Shown here: positions 1-7,589 of the stretch, in pieces
Numbering within the stretch: position 1 is the first letter of the stretch
Layout of the letters: every line of letters starts with the position of its first letter
Assembly (NCBI RefSeq): GCF_014212055.1
Contig: NZ_JACJVO010000037.1
Location: forward strand, 1 to 45,324
Direction: 5' to 3'
Source: Cohnella zeiphila
GTDB taxonomy: Bacteria > Bacillota > Bacilli > Paenibacillales > Paenibacillaceae
DNA length: 45,324 nt
Made by a program: the position numbers and the translations under genes
The notes under the pieces: model-generated
The model's database searches: none
Told to the model about the DNA's origin: nothing
What the model saw: the letters and a program-made list of their open reading frames with translations, nothing else

Positions 1-54
1 CCTCACGTACGGTTTGATGAGGAGGGGCTGAAATTTTTCAGCCCTTCACTCTAG
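1..54 (+). mobile_element. 3' end of a group II intron (domain V 3' strand and domain VI)
   Basis: The first 16 bases (CTCACGTACGGTTT and flanks) match the 3' strand of group II intron domain V. They are followed by a GATGAGGAGGGG joiner and a short hairpin, GGGCTGAAA/TTTCAGCCC, that fits domain VI. The tail CACTCTA resembles common bacterial intron ends, so the 3' splice boundary lies near position 53-54. The domain V 5' strand and any intron-encoded reverse transcriptase would lie before the window. The hairpin followed by CTTC could instead be read as a weak terminator. The call rests on remembered consensus only. Confidence 0.62.
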
Positions 55-86
55 CAATCCCATGAGAACAGGAAGGACGGAGGAGC

Positions 87-1175
87 ATGAAGCGAGCATG
101 GAATTTCAACCCGGGGCCGGCGGCGCTGCCGCTGGAGGTATTGGAGCGGGCGCGGGAGACGCTGGTCGACTATGATGGCAAGGGCATGTCGCTGCTCGAG
201 ATGTCGCATCGGAGCGAGGAAGTGGAACGGTTGGTCGGTCAGACGGAAGAGACTCTGCTGCGGCTGATCGGCCTCAACTCCGCGGACTACCGGGTGCTGC
301 TGATGGCAGGGGGAGCCAGCGCTCAGTTCGCGCTCGTGCCGCTCCACTTTCTCGGGCCGGGGAAGGTCGGGCGCTACGTGCTGTCGGGAAGCTTCTCGGA
401 GAAAGCCTACCGGGAGGCGCAGACGGTGGGAGAGGCCGCCGTGGCGGCCACCGGAAAAGCGAGCGGCTGGAGCCGCCTGCCGGACGTAAGCGGGATCGAC
501 CTGGAACCGGACACCGCGTACTTGCATATGACGACGAACAATACGATCGAAGGCTCGCAGTTCCGGCAGCTTCCCGACACCGGAGGCGTGCCGCTGATCG
601 GCGACATGACGAGCGACCTGCTCGGCCGCTCGCTGGACTGGAGCCGATTCTCCCTGTTCTACGCCGCCGCCCAGAAAAACCTCGGGCCTGCCGGCGTGAC
701 CGCCCTCGTCATTCGCAACGATCTGCTGCAGTCGGGCAACGAGCGTATTCCTGCCATTTTCCGGTATAAGACGTTTGCGGAACATGGATCGCTTTATAAT
801 ACGCCTCCGGTTCATGCCATCTACGTAATGAAGCTGATGCTCGACTGGACGGAGGCTCAGGGGGGCGTCGCGGAAATGGAGAGACGGGGCGAGGAGAAGG
901 CCGCGATTCTCTACCGGGCGATCGACGACAGCGACGGATTTTACCGGGGAATCGTGGAGCCGCCGTTCCGCTCGACGATGAACGTGACGTGGCGGCTCGC
1001 GGACGAGGCGCTGGAACGGAAGTTCGCGGACGAGGCGGAGCGCGGCGGCTTGGCCGGACTGGCGGGTCACCGAAGCGTCGGCGGCTTGCGCGCGTCGATC
1101 TACAATGCGGTTCCCGTTGAGGCTTGCCGGGAGCTGGCTGCCTGGATGAACGATTTTCGGCGAAAATTCGGCTGA
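87..1175 (+). CDS. serC: Phosphoserine aminotransferase SerC
   Basis: A PLP-dependent class V aminotransferase that converts 3-phosphohydroxypyruvate and glutamate to phosphoserine in cytoplasmic serine synthesis; the family also acts in pyridoxal phosphate synthesis. The 362 residues are the usual full length. The N-terminus reads NFNPGPAALPLEVLE, the family signature. The PLP-binding lysine is K197 in AAAQKNLGPAG, and the C-terminal GLAGHRSVGGLRASIYNA is typical. GGACGGAGGAGC lies directly before the ATG. The next gene, a seryl-tRNA synthetase, starts 15 bp after the stop, so the pair is almost certainly co-transcribed and links serine supply to serine charging. An intron end lies 33 bp upstream, so any promoter or leader is outside the window. 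Confidence 0.95.
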   Translation: MKRAWNFNPGPAALPLEVLERARETLVDYDGKGMSLLEMSHRSEEVERLVGQTEETLLRLIGLNSADYRVLLMAGGASAQFALVPLHFLGPGKVGRYVLSGSFSEKAYREAQTVGEAAVAATGKASGWSRLPDVSGIDLEPDTAYLHMTTNNTIEGSQFRQLPDTGGVPLIGDMTSDLLGRSLDWSRFSLFYAAAQKNLGPAGVTALVIRNDLLQSGNERIPAIFRYKTFAEHGSLYNTPPVHAIYVMKLMLDWTEAQGGVAEMERRGEEKAAILYRAIDDSDGFYRGIVEPPFRSTMNVTWRLADEALERKFADEAERGGLAGLAGHRSVGGLRASIYNAVPVEACRELAAWMNDFRRKFG

Positions 1176-1190
1176 GAGGAGGGGCGAACC

Positions 1191-2474
1191 GTGTTGGATA
1201 TGGCGTTTGTTCGAGAGCATGCGGAGCTGCTGCAGTGGACGGCCGAGCGCAAAGGAATCGCCGTCTCGATCCGCGCGCTGCTGGAACGCGATGAGCTTCG
1301 GAGAAGCCTCCTCGGCGAGATCGAGCGGCTGCGGCATGAACGGAACCGGACGTCGGAGCGAATCGGCGCCCTGGTTCGGAACGGCGAACGGCAGGAAGCG
1401 GAGCGTCTCAAGCGGCAGGTAGGAGAGACGAACGAAAAGCTGGGCGAGCTGGAGGCGGATCTTGCGGAGACGGAACGAACGTGCCGGGAGCTGATGCTGC
1501 TCGTGCCGAGCCCGGTGTCGGGCGACACGCCGAACGGGCGGTCGGACGCGGACAACGTGGAGATCCGGCGGGTCGGGGAACCGCCCGTCTTCGACTTCGC
1601 GCCGAAGGATCATGTCGAGCTGGCCGAGCGTCTGGACCTGCTGGACGTTCCGCGCGGGGTCAAGATCGCGGGAACGCGCAGCTATGTGCTGAAGGGATGG
1701 GGCTGCCAACTCCATCGCGCGGTCCAGCAGCTTGCGCTGGACGTCGTGACGAGGCGCGGCTTTTTGCCGTTGGAAGTTCCGCTGCTGGCTCGGGGCGAGG
1801 CGCTGCTTCATACCGGCTTTTTTCCGACGGGACGGGACCAGACGTTTGCGCTGGCGGATGAAGACCGTTATCTGGTCGGCACTTCCGAAGTCAGCCTGGT
1901 GTCGTACTACGCGGGTGAGATCGTGGACTTGGAGGAGCCGATCCGGCTGGGGGCGGCCTCCAATTGCTTCCGCAGCGAGATCGGCTCGGCCGGGCGCGAC
2001 GTCCGCGGGCTGTACCGGGTGCACCAGTTCGCAAAGGTAGAGCAGGTGGCGCTGTGCGCCGCCGATCCTCTCCTCTCCGAACGGCTGCTGCAAGAGATGC
2101 TGCGCAACGCCGAGGACATCCTGGAGATGCTGGAGCTGCCTTACCGCGTCGTGGCCGTGTGCGCCGGCGACCTGTCGCAGAAGACGCACAAGCAATACGA
2201 CATCGAGACGTGGATGCCGAGCAGGCAATCTTATGGCGAGACGCACTCCGTCTCGAACGTGCTCGATTTTCAGGCGCGCCGGGCAGGAATCCGTTATCGG
2301 GACGCGGACGGAAAGCTCCGATTCGCGCATACGCTGAACGGCACGGCGATCGCGACGCCGCGCATTCTGATCCCTCTGCTGGAGAATCACCAGCGCGAGG
2401 ACGGCTCCGTCCGCGTGCCTCAGGCACTACGCCCGTATCTGGGCGGCGTCGAGGCGCTTCGGCCGCTGACATGA
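1191..2474 (+). CDS. serS: Seryl-tRNA synthetase, divergent (second-copy-like)
   Basis: A class II aminoacyl-tRNA synthetase charging tRNA-Ser. The first ~110 residues form the coiled-coil tRNA-binding arm (ERLRHERNRTSERIG onward). The catalytic core has TSE at 231-233 in place of the usual TAE, motif 2 CFRSEIGSAGRDVRG near 257-271 and motif 3 TLNGTAIATPRI near 381-392. Bacterial SerRS normally reads TLNGSGLAVGRT at motif 3; the version here keeps the arginine but resembles the ATTR form of eukaryotic enzymes. The 427 residues are the normal length, so the gene looks intact. The GTG start is preceded by GAGAGGAGGGG. Its position after serC and its sequence suggest a paralogue of a housekeeping serS elsewhere, but that copy cannot be checked here. 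Confidence 0.9.
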   Translation: MLDMAFVREHAELLQWTAERKGIAVSIRALLERDELRRSLLGEIERLRHERNRTSERIGALVRNGERQEAERLKRQVGETNEKLGELEADLAETERTCRELMLLVPSPVSGDTPNGRSDADNVEIRRVGEPPVFDFAPKDHVELAERLDLLDVPRGVKIAGTRSYVLKGWGCQLHRAVQQLALDVVTRRGFLPLEVPLLARGEALLHTGFFPTGRDQTFALADEDRYLVGTSEVSLVSYYAGEIVDLEEPIRLGAASNCFRSEIGSAGRDVRGLYRVHQFAKVEQVALCAADPLLSERLLQEMLRNAEDILEMLELPYRVVAVCAGDLSQKTHKQYDIETWMPSRQSYGETHSVSNVLDFQARRAGIRYRDADGKLRFAHTLNGTAIATPRILIPLLENHQREDGSVRVPQALRPYLGGVEALRPLT

Positions 2475-2560
2475 ACGGAAGAGCGACGGACAGCGGCGGA
2501 TGTCCGCAAAACATGGTACACTGTTCCTAACAGATCAGTAAGAGAAAGGACGGAGCTTAG

Positions 2561-3379
2561 ATGGTCTACTCGTTCGTCATCGAGCCGATCGCGTATACCG
2601 CATTTGCGGATGAGATGGAACAGATCGACAAGTGCAAGGAATGGGGGCTGCTATCGGAGAAAGCGGCCAAGTCCAAAACGTTCCTGTACAAAGGGTACGG
2701 CAGAAACGAGCCCTGCGAGATTGTCGGCTACGTCGATGATATGACCGCCGTGCTCGAATTCGCGGACGGGCGGCGGCATTGCATTCACCCTGCCTACCTG
2801 AAGGAGATGCAGGCGGCGAACTTCGGGCGCAGGAGCGCGGCCGCGGCGGATTCCGAAGAAGGGGCGGATGCGTCTTCGGCGGAGGAGGCGGCACAGGCCG
2901 AGACGGTCCCGTCGGCAGCGGAGGCCGTCTCCGAGGCTCCCGCAGAGACCGACGCTCTCGTAGAGATCGAGGTTTTCGAGGAAGACGGGGCACTGGTTCA
3001 GAAGGAAAGGCCCGCGCAGGCCGAGGCCCAGGTGACGCCTGCGGAGCCGAAGCCCGCCAAAAGATCGAAGTCGTCCAAAGTCCAGCTCCCGGAGGAAAAG
3101 GTAAGACTCGTTGCGACCGTCAAGGAGTTTACGACGGTTCCGAACCACTTTTCCGACAACGACGACGAAGTGGTCATCTATGAAGCCGTCTCCATTCTGG
3201 ACTCGGAGACCGAGCTGGGCGATGCGTGGTCCAGCCACAGCGCCACCGTCAAGAAGTGGGAGCTGAACGTCGGGGATACGATCACGTTCGAGGCCAAGGT
3301 CATCGCCAAGAAGCTGACGAAGCACCCGGTGCCTTACAAGATCAACAATCCCGCCAAAATGCAAAAGGAAGGCTCCTAA
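2561..3379 (+). CDS. Protein of unknown function, two conserved-looking ends and an acidic/alanine-rich linker
   Basis: I do not recognise this family. The 272 residues have three parts. Residues 1-90 form a compact region ending in DMTAVLEFADGRRHCIHPAYL. Residues 92-175 are low complexity, rich in Ala and Glu. Residues ~180-265 (VRLVATVKEFTTVPNHF onward) have alternating beta-strand character and many lysines, which could be an OB-like fold. There is no signal peptide or membrane segment, so it is probably cytoplasmic. The ATG follows AGAAAGGACGGAGCTTAG. It lies 86 bp after serS and 31 bp before the amidase gene on the same strand. Coding is supported by length, a good start context and codon use like its neighbours. 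No function is proposed. Confidence 0.75.
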   Translation: MVYSFVIEPIAYTAFADEMEQIDKCKEWGLLSEKAAKSKTFLYKGYGRNEPCEIVGYVDDMTAVLEFADGRRHCIHPAYLKEMQAANFGRRSAAAADSEEGADASSAEEAAQAETVPSAAEAVSEAPAETDALVEIEVFEEDGALVQKERPAQAEAQVTPAEPKPAKRSKSSKVQLPEEKVRLVATVKEFTTVPNHFSDNDDEVVIYEAVSILDSETELGDAWSSHSATVKKWELNVGDTITFEAKVIAKKLTKHPVPYKINNPAKMQKEGS

Positions 3380-3410
3380 AGTCGCAGTTCCGGAAAAGAG
3401 GCCGCCATCC

Positions 3411-4898
3411 ATGAAACCGTTCGATTGCGATTGGCTGATCGAGGCCGATATCCCCAAGCTTCAGGGCGCCATGGAAGCGGGCGAGATGACGGCCGTCGAT
3501 CTCGTACGCGGCTATTTGGAGCGGATTGACAAACACGACGGGCTTCTCCGTTCCGTTCTGGAGATCAATCCGGACGCGCTCGAGATTGCCGCGGCGCTGG
3601 ACCGGGAACGACGGGAGACGGGAAGCCGGGGGAAGCTGCACGGCATTCCCATTCTGCTCAAGGACAACATCGACACGAAAGACCGCATGCATACGAGCGC
3701 GGGTTCCCTCGCTTTGGCCGAATCCGTTGCGCCGGAAGATTCCTTCGTCGCTGCGAGGCTGCGCGAGGCAGGGGCCGTATTACTGGGCAAAACGAACATG
3801 ACCGAGTGGGCCAACTTCATGTCGGGGACGATGTGGGCCGGCTACAGCTCGCGCGGAGGCCAGACGGTGAACCCTTACGGGCCCGGCGAACTGTTCGTCG
3901 GCGGGTCCAGCTCCGGCTCGGCCGTCGCGGTTGCCGCCAGCCTGTGCGCCGCGGCCGTCGGCACGGAGACGTCGGGCTCCATCATCAGCCCGGCGTGCCA
4001 GAACTTCTCCGTCGGAATCAAGCCGACGGTAGGGCTGGTCAGCCGGTTCGGCATCATCCCGATCACGCATACCCAAGACACGGCCGGCCCGATCTCCCGG
4101 ACCGTCGCCGACGCCGCCATCTTGCTCGGCGCTCTCGCGGGCGCGGACGATCGAGACCTCGCCGCGAGCTTTGACGCCGACCGCGCTCATCGCGATTATA
4201 CGCCTTTTTTGGATGCGGACGGCTTGAGAGGGGCGAGGATCGGCATCCCCCGGTTCTATTACCGGGAGCTGGACGAGGAGAGAATGGAGATCGCCGAGGA
4301 AGCGATCGCCGTGCTTCGCAAGCGGGGCGCCGTCGTCGTCGACCCGGTCTCGCTGCCTTGCGAATCCGCCGATTGGGATGCGGAAGTTCTTCGCCACGAG
4401 TTCAAAAAAGGACTCAACGACTATCTGGCCCGACTGGGCCCCGAATCGCCGGTCCGCTCTTTGCGGGACGTGATCGCCTTCAACGAACGGAACGCGGATC
4501 GCGCGTTGAAGTACGGACAAGGTACGCTGCTTTGGGCGGAGGAGACGAGCGGCACGCTGGCCGAAGCGACCTATCGGAACAGCTTGGCGCAAAGCGTGAT
4601 GGCGGCCCGGGAGCAGGGGATCGATCACGCTTTTCGGGAGCATCGGCTGGATGCGCTGCTTTTTCCGGGCGACGAAGGGGGCTCCGATCTGGCCGCGAGG
4701 GCGGGCTACCCGAGCCTGACGGTGCCGGCCGGTTACGCACATAAGGGTGTGACGCCGCCGGACGGCTGTCCGACGAAAGGGCCGCAGGGGATCACCTTTG
4801 TCGGAACGGCGTACAGCGAGCCGACGCTGATCAAGCTGGCGTACGACTTCGAGCAGGCGACGCGGCACCGTCGGGCTCCGGCGCTCATGAACACTTGA
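3411..4898 (+). CDS. Amidase signature family protein
   Basis: A Ser-cisSer-Lys hydrolase that cleaves amide bonds; the substrate cannot be read from sequence. The catalytic lysine is K84 in HGIPILLKDNID. The serine-rich loop is GGSSSGSA at 164-171, which holds the cis-serine, and the nucleophile is S190 in GTETSGSIISPA. The 495 residues match free-standing amidases. GatA is less likely: there is no gatC or gatB beside it, and the GTETSGSI form with the C-terminal FVGTAYSEPTLIKLAYDFEQ is typical of the stand-alone bacterial amidases. No signal peptide is visible, so it should be cytoplasmic. Its stop codon lies inside the -35 hexamer of the promoter for the following T-box leader, which gives a tight gene-promoter junction. 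Confidence 0.88.
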   Translation: MKPFDCDWLIEADIPKLQGAMEAGEMTAVDLVRGYLERIDKHDGLLRSVLEINPDALEIAAALDRERRETGSRGKLHGIPILLKDNIDTKDRMHTSAGSLALAESVAPEDSFVAARLREAGAVLLGKTNMTEWANFMSGTMWAGYSSRGGQTVNPYGPGELFVGGSSSGSAVAVAASLCAAAVGTETSGSIISPACQNFSVGIKPTVGLVSRFGIIPITHTQDTAGPISRTVADAAILLGALAGADDRDLAASFDADRAHRDYTPFLDADGLRGARIGIPRFYYRELDEERMEIAEEAIAVLRKRGAVVVDPVSLPCESADWDAEVLRHEFKKGLNDYLARLGPESPVRSLRDVIAFNERNADRALKYGQGTLLWAEETSGTLAEATYRNSLAQSVMAAREQGIDHAFREHRLDALLFPGDEGGSDLAARAGYPSLTVPAGYAHKGVTPPDGCPTKGPQGITFVGTAYSEPTLIKLAYDFEQATRHRRAPALMNT

Positions 4899-4923
4899 CA
4901 CGCATCGTAAAATAGCGTACATT
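4895..4923 (+). promoter_or_regulatory. Sigma-A-type promoter for the T-box leader
   Basis: TTGACA (4895-4900), a 17-bp spacer and TACATT (4918-4923) form a near-consensus vegetative promoter. The TGA stop of the amidase gene falls within the -35 box. Transcription would start near 4930, directly before the T-box leader. Confidence 0.75.
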
Positions 4924-4924
4924 A

Positions 4925-5190
4925 CAGCCAATCAAAGCGCGTATCGCGCATCAATGGCCATGACCCGGAAAGCACGTTCCCGATCGGTCGGACAGAGAGG
5001 AGACCCGCAGGCTGAAAGGTCTCTCGACGCGAGGGTACGGTTCCCATCCGGCGAGCTGCGGCGGGGAAAACTCCAGTATCCGCTGCCGGGAATCCTTCCC
5101 GTTATCCGATGAGGACTGTCGGCGCGCGCCGTACGGTCGAACAAGGGTGGTACCACGAACGCATTCGTCCCTGACGAGTGCGTTTTTTTG
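4925..5190 (+). promoter_or_regulatory. T-box riboswitch leader with intrinsic terminator
   Basis: The T-box sequence AGGGTGGTACCACG is at 5144-5157. It is followed at once by a terminator: 10-bp stem ACGCATTCGT/ACGAGTGCGT (5159-5183) and a T-run to 5189. Upstream, AGAGACC/GGTCTCT (4993-5023) encloses a distal loop with GGCTG, as in Stem I. The specifier codon is not obvious. The segment before CATCCGGCGAG reads GGTACGGTTCCCATCC; the only proline candidate followed by a purine is CCC at 5043-5045, while other amino acids cannot be excluded. By family knowledge, uncharged cognate tRNA would prevent termination. The next gene, proS, begins 410 bp after the terminator, which is unusually far. 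Confidence 0.9.
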
Positions 5191-5256
5191 CTTATTTTTG
5201 AAGTGTTCCGGGGTCAGACGTCCCGGCGGAAGGCTTGCGAGGAGCGAGCATAACCG

Positions 5257-5441
5257 CTAACGAATCTCAGCAGCGCTATTTCGGCAAAATCGAGGGTGTG
5301 TCAAACGTAACGAAACGAGGAGACTTTATTCGGGCAAATGTTGGCCGTTTAACGGATCAAACAGGCCAATAAGCCTCCTAAGATTCGTTAGAATGCAAAC
5401 CTCCCTCTTTTTCGCCAAATAAGATCGCGTGGTTTCGTTAG
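5257..5441. repeat. Nested inverted repeat: four copies of a ~32-bp unit (two +, two -)
   Basis: Unit A (5257-5290, +) begins CTAACGAATCTC and ends TATTTCGGCAAAA. Unit B (5307-5338, +) begins GTAACGAAACGA and ends TTTATTCGGGCAAA. Unit C (about 5362-5391) reads on the minus strand CTAACGAATCTTAGGAGG, then TTATTGGCC. Unit D (5409-5441) reads on the minus strand CTAACGAAACCACGCG, then TTATTTGGCGAAAAA. The consensus is CTAACGAAWC, a variable 8-10 bases, then TTATTYGGCRAAA. The +,+,-,- order lets the whole element fold into one long hairpin. The element fills much of the 408-bp gene-free stretch between the T-box terminator and proS. The rest of that stretch (5191-5256, 5442-5599) shows only GC-rich sequence and a duplicated CTTTAACGTCATTACC at about 5550-5580. 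Confidence 0.72.
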
Positions 5442-5599
5442 CGAGTGAGACCGCCTGCTCGGATGCTTCGCGTCCCGCCGCCGCGCCGTCGCCGGCCCGC
5501 TCGCGGGCCGTACGCCGCAGAAACGCTGCGCGCTGCGGGCCGGAAAGCTTTAACGTCATTACCCTTTAACGTCATTACCTTACGAGGAGGCTGTTCATC

Positions 5600-7375
5600 A
5601 TGCGTCAAAGCTCGTTGTTTGCCCCGACTTTGCGGGAGGCGCCGTCCGAAGCGGAGGCGGCCAGCCATCGGCTGCTGCTGCGCGCCGGGATGATCCGCCA
5701 GACGGCGGCCGGCGTTTATACGTATTTGCCGCTTGCCTGGCGAGTGCTTCGCAAGCTGGAACAGATCGTTCGCGAGGAGATGGATCGAACGGGCGCCCAA
5801 GAGCTGCGAATGCCCTCGCTCCAGCCGGCCGAGCTGTGGCAGGAATCCGGCCGGTACGGAGCGTACGGACCGGAGCTGGTTCGGCTTCGCGACCGTCACG
5901 ACCGGGAGTTCGCGCTCGGCCCGACGCATGAGGAGGTCGTGACCGCCCTCGTCCGCGACGAACTTCATTCCTACCGCCAGCTGCCCATGACGTTGTATCA
6001 GATCCAGACGAAGTTTCGCGACGAGCGGCGGCCCCGGTACGGTCTTTTGCGGGGGCGGGAGTTTCTGATGAAGGACGCGTACTCGTTCGATACGGGTTGG
6101 GACGGACTCGGCGACACGTATCGGAGGATGCATGAGGCGTACGAGCGCATTTTCAGGCGCTGCGGGGTGGACGTGCGAGCCGTCGAAGCCGACGCCGGCG
6201 CGATCGGCGGGGAAGGCGGCACGCACGAATTTATGGCGCTGGCCGACATTGGCGAGGATACGATCGCGACGTGTAGTCATTGCGGATATGCCGCCAACCT
6301 GGAAAAGGCGGAAGCGAGAGCCGCGGTGCCGGAAAAAGAGGAACCGGAAGAAGGAGAGTTGGAAGAAAGGAAACCGGAAAAAAAGGAACCGGAAGAAGGG
6401 AAAGCAGCCAAGCCGGCCCCTGCCGCGGAAAAAATTCATACGCCCGGAAGCCGGACCGTCGAGCAGCTGGCGGAAGCGGCGGGAGCGAGGGCGCAGGACA
6501 TCATCAAGACGATCGTGGCGCTTGCGGACGGGAAAGCCGTGGCCATTCTCGTTCGGGGCGACCACGAGGTCAGCGAGATCAAGGTCCGCAGCCGACTGGG
6601 CGCGGCCAGCCTGGAGCTGGCCGATCCAGAGACCGTCGCTAGGCTGACGGGCTGCCCCGTCGGCTATCTGGGGCCGGTCGGCATGAAGCTGCCGCTGCTC
6701 GTCGATCATGCCGTGGCGGCGATGAACCTGGGCATTGCGGGAGCGGGCGAGCCGGACTGGCATCTTCGCAACGTTCGTCCGGGACGGGACTTTCCGCTCG
6801 ACGCGGTCGGCGATTTCCGGCAGGCGCAGGCGGGCGACGCTTGCCCCAGGTGTGACGAGGGCAGCTTGCGGTTCTACCGGGGGATCGAGGTCGGCCAAAT
6901 TTTCAAGCTTGGCACGAAATACAGCGCGAAGCTAAACGCCGTTTTCACGAATCCCGAGGGGCAAGTCGAGCCGGTTCTCATGGGTTGCTATGGAATCGGC
7001 GTATCCCGCTTGTTGTCCGCCGTCGCCGAGCAGCATCACGACGAGGCGGGTCTTATCTGGCCCTGGGCCGTCGCTCCATTCCACGTTCACGTGGTCCCTG
7101 TCTCGGTGCGGGACGAGGTGCAAATGGCAGCGGCGGAAAGTTTGTACCGGACGCTGACGGACAGCGGCGTCGAAGTGTTGATGGACGATCGGGAGGAGCG
7201 TCCGGGCGTCAAATTCAAGGATGCGGATCTGCTGGGCATACCGATTCGGATCGTGATCGGCAAGCAAGCCGGCGAGGGGCTAGTGGAGTACAAGGAGCGG
7301 AATCAAGCGGAGAGCGCGGTGGTGACCGCGGAGGAGGCGGCCGATCGAATCCAGGCGAGGAGGAACGTTTCGTAG
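5600..7375 (+). CDS. proS: Prolyl-tRNA synthetase, bacterial type with editing (INS) domain
   Basis: A class II synthetase charging tRNA-Pro in the cytoplasm. The catalytic core is split. Motif 2 is in FRDERRPRYGLLRGREF, with KDAYSFD after it; the editing insertion lies at about 278-405 (QDIIKTIVALADGKAVAIL onward); motif 3 is GCYGIGVSR, followed by the C-terminal anticodon-binding domain (WPWAVAPFHVHVVPV). Between the core and the INS domain, residues ~237-277 form a low-complexity stretch of Glu, Lys and Pro (EKEEPEEGELEERKPEKKEP) that I do not know from typical ProRS. The total of 591 residues is slightly longer than usual because of it. TTACGAGGAGGCTGTTCATC precedes the ATG. The gene lies behind a T-box leader and ends in a strong terminator. 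A housekeeping proS may exist elsewhere. Confidence 0.93.
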   Translation: MRQSSLFAPTLREAPSEAEAASHRLLLRAGMIRQTAAGVYTYLPLAWRVLRKLEQIVREEMDRTGAQELRMPSLQPAELWQESGRYGAYGPELVRLRDRHDREFALGPTHEEVVTALVRDELHSYRQLPMTLYQIQTKFRDERRPRYGLLRGREFLMKDAYSFDTGWDGLGDTYRRMHEAYERIFRRCGVDVRAVEADAGAIGGEGGTHEFMALADIGEDTIATCSHCGYAANLEKAEARAAVPEKEEPEEGELEERKPEKKEPEEGKAAKPAPAAEKIHTPGSRTVEQLAEAAGARAQDIIKTIVALADGKAVAILVRGDHEVSEIKVRSRLGAASLELADPETVARLTGCPVGYLGPVGMKLPLLVDHAVAAMNLGIAGAGEPDWHLRNVRPGRDFPLDAVGDFRQAQAGDACPRCDEGSLRFYRGIEVGQIFKLGTKYSAKLNAVFTNPEGQVEPVLMGCYGIGVSRLLSAVAEQHHDEAGLIWPWAVAPFHVHVVPVSVRDEVQMAAAESLYRTLTDSGVEVLMDDREERPGVKFKDADLLGIPIRIVIGKQAGEGLVEYKERNQAESAVVTAEEAADRIQARRNVS

Positions 7376-7382
7376 CGGTCAA

Positions 7383-7420
7383 GGCCTTTCGGCAAAGCGG
7401 TTTGCCGAAAGGCCGTTTTG
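7383..7420 (+). terminator. Intrinsic terminator after proS
   Basis: A perfect 14-bp stem, GGCCTTTCGGCAAA (7383-7396) with TTTGCCGAAAGGCC (7401-7414), has a GCGG loop and is followed by GTTTTG. It ends the T-box/proS unit. Confidence 0.92.
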
Positions 7421-7512
7421 AGCGCTAGGCAGTAATGATGAGCCATCCACGGTGTAACTTATACAGTTACATGTAATCATTTTCCGGTACCGGCATTCCT
7501 CCTCTCTCTCCC

Positions 7513-7541
7513 TTGACGCCTCCCGCCCGCGAACGCAATAA
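7513..7541 (+). promoter_or_regulatory. Candidate promoter of the two-component operon
   Basis: TTGACG (7513-7518), 17 bp, then CAATAA (7536-7541). The transcript would start about 40 bp before the kinase GTG. Two short dyads lie just upstream: GTAACTTATACAGTTAC near 7454-7470 and CCGGTACCGG near 7483-7492. Either could be a protein-binding site; this is inference. Confidence 0.45.
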
Positions 7542-7589
7542 TAAAGTACTTAGCCGGTCAATCCGACGGAATAGGAAGAAGGAGCAGCC

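Noticed and set aside
1..86. Simple terminator hairpin upstream of serC
   Set aside because: The bases before the hairpin match group II intron domain V, and the hairpin lacks a real T-run, so the intron end explains both parts.
51..2390. A 779-codon minus-strand open frame antisense to serC and serS
   Set aside because: It covers two clear genes on the other strand; its protein is Arg/His/Leu-rich without domains, as expected for shadow frames in high-GC DNA.
3411..4898. GatA subunit of the tRNA amidotransferase, prompted by the tRNA synthetase neighbours
   Set aside because: No gatC or gatB is adjacent, and the GTETSGSI nucleophile loop and C-terminal sequence fit stand-alone amidases better.
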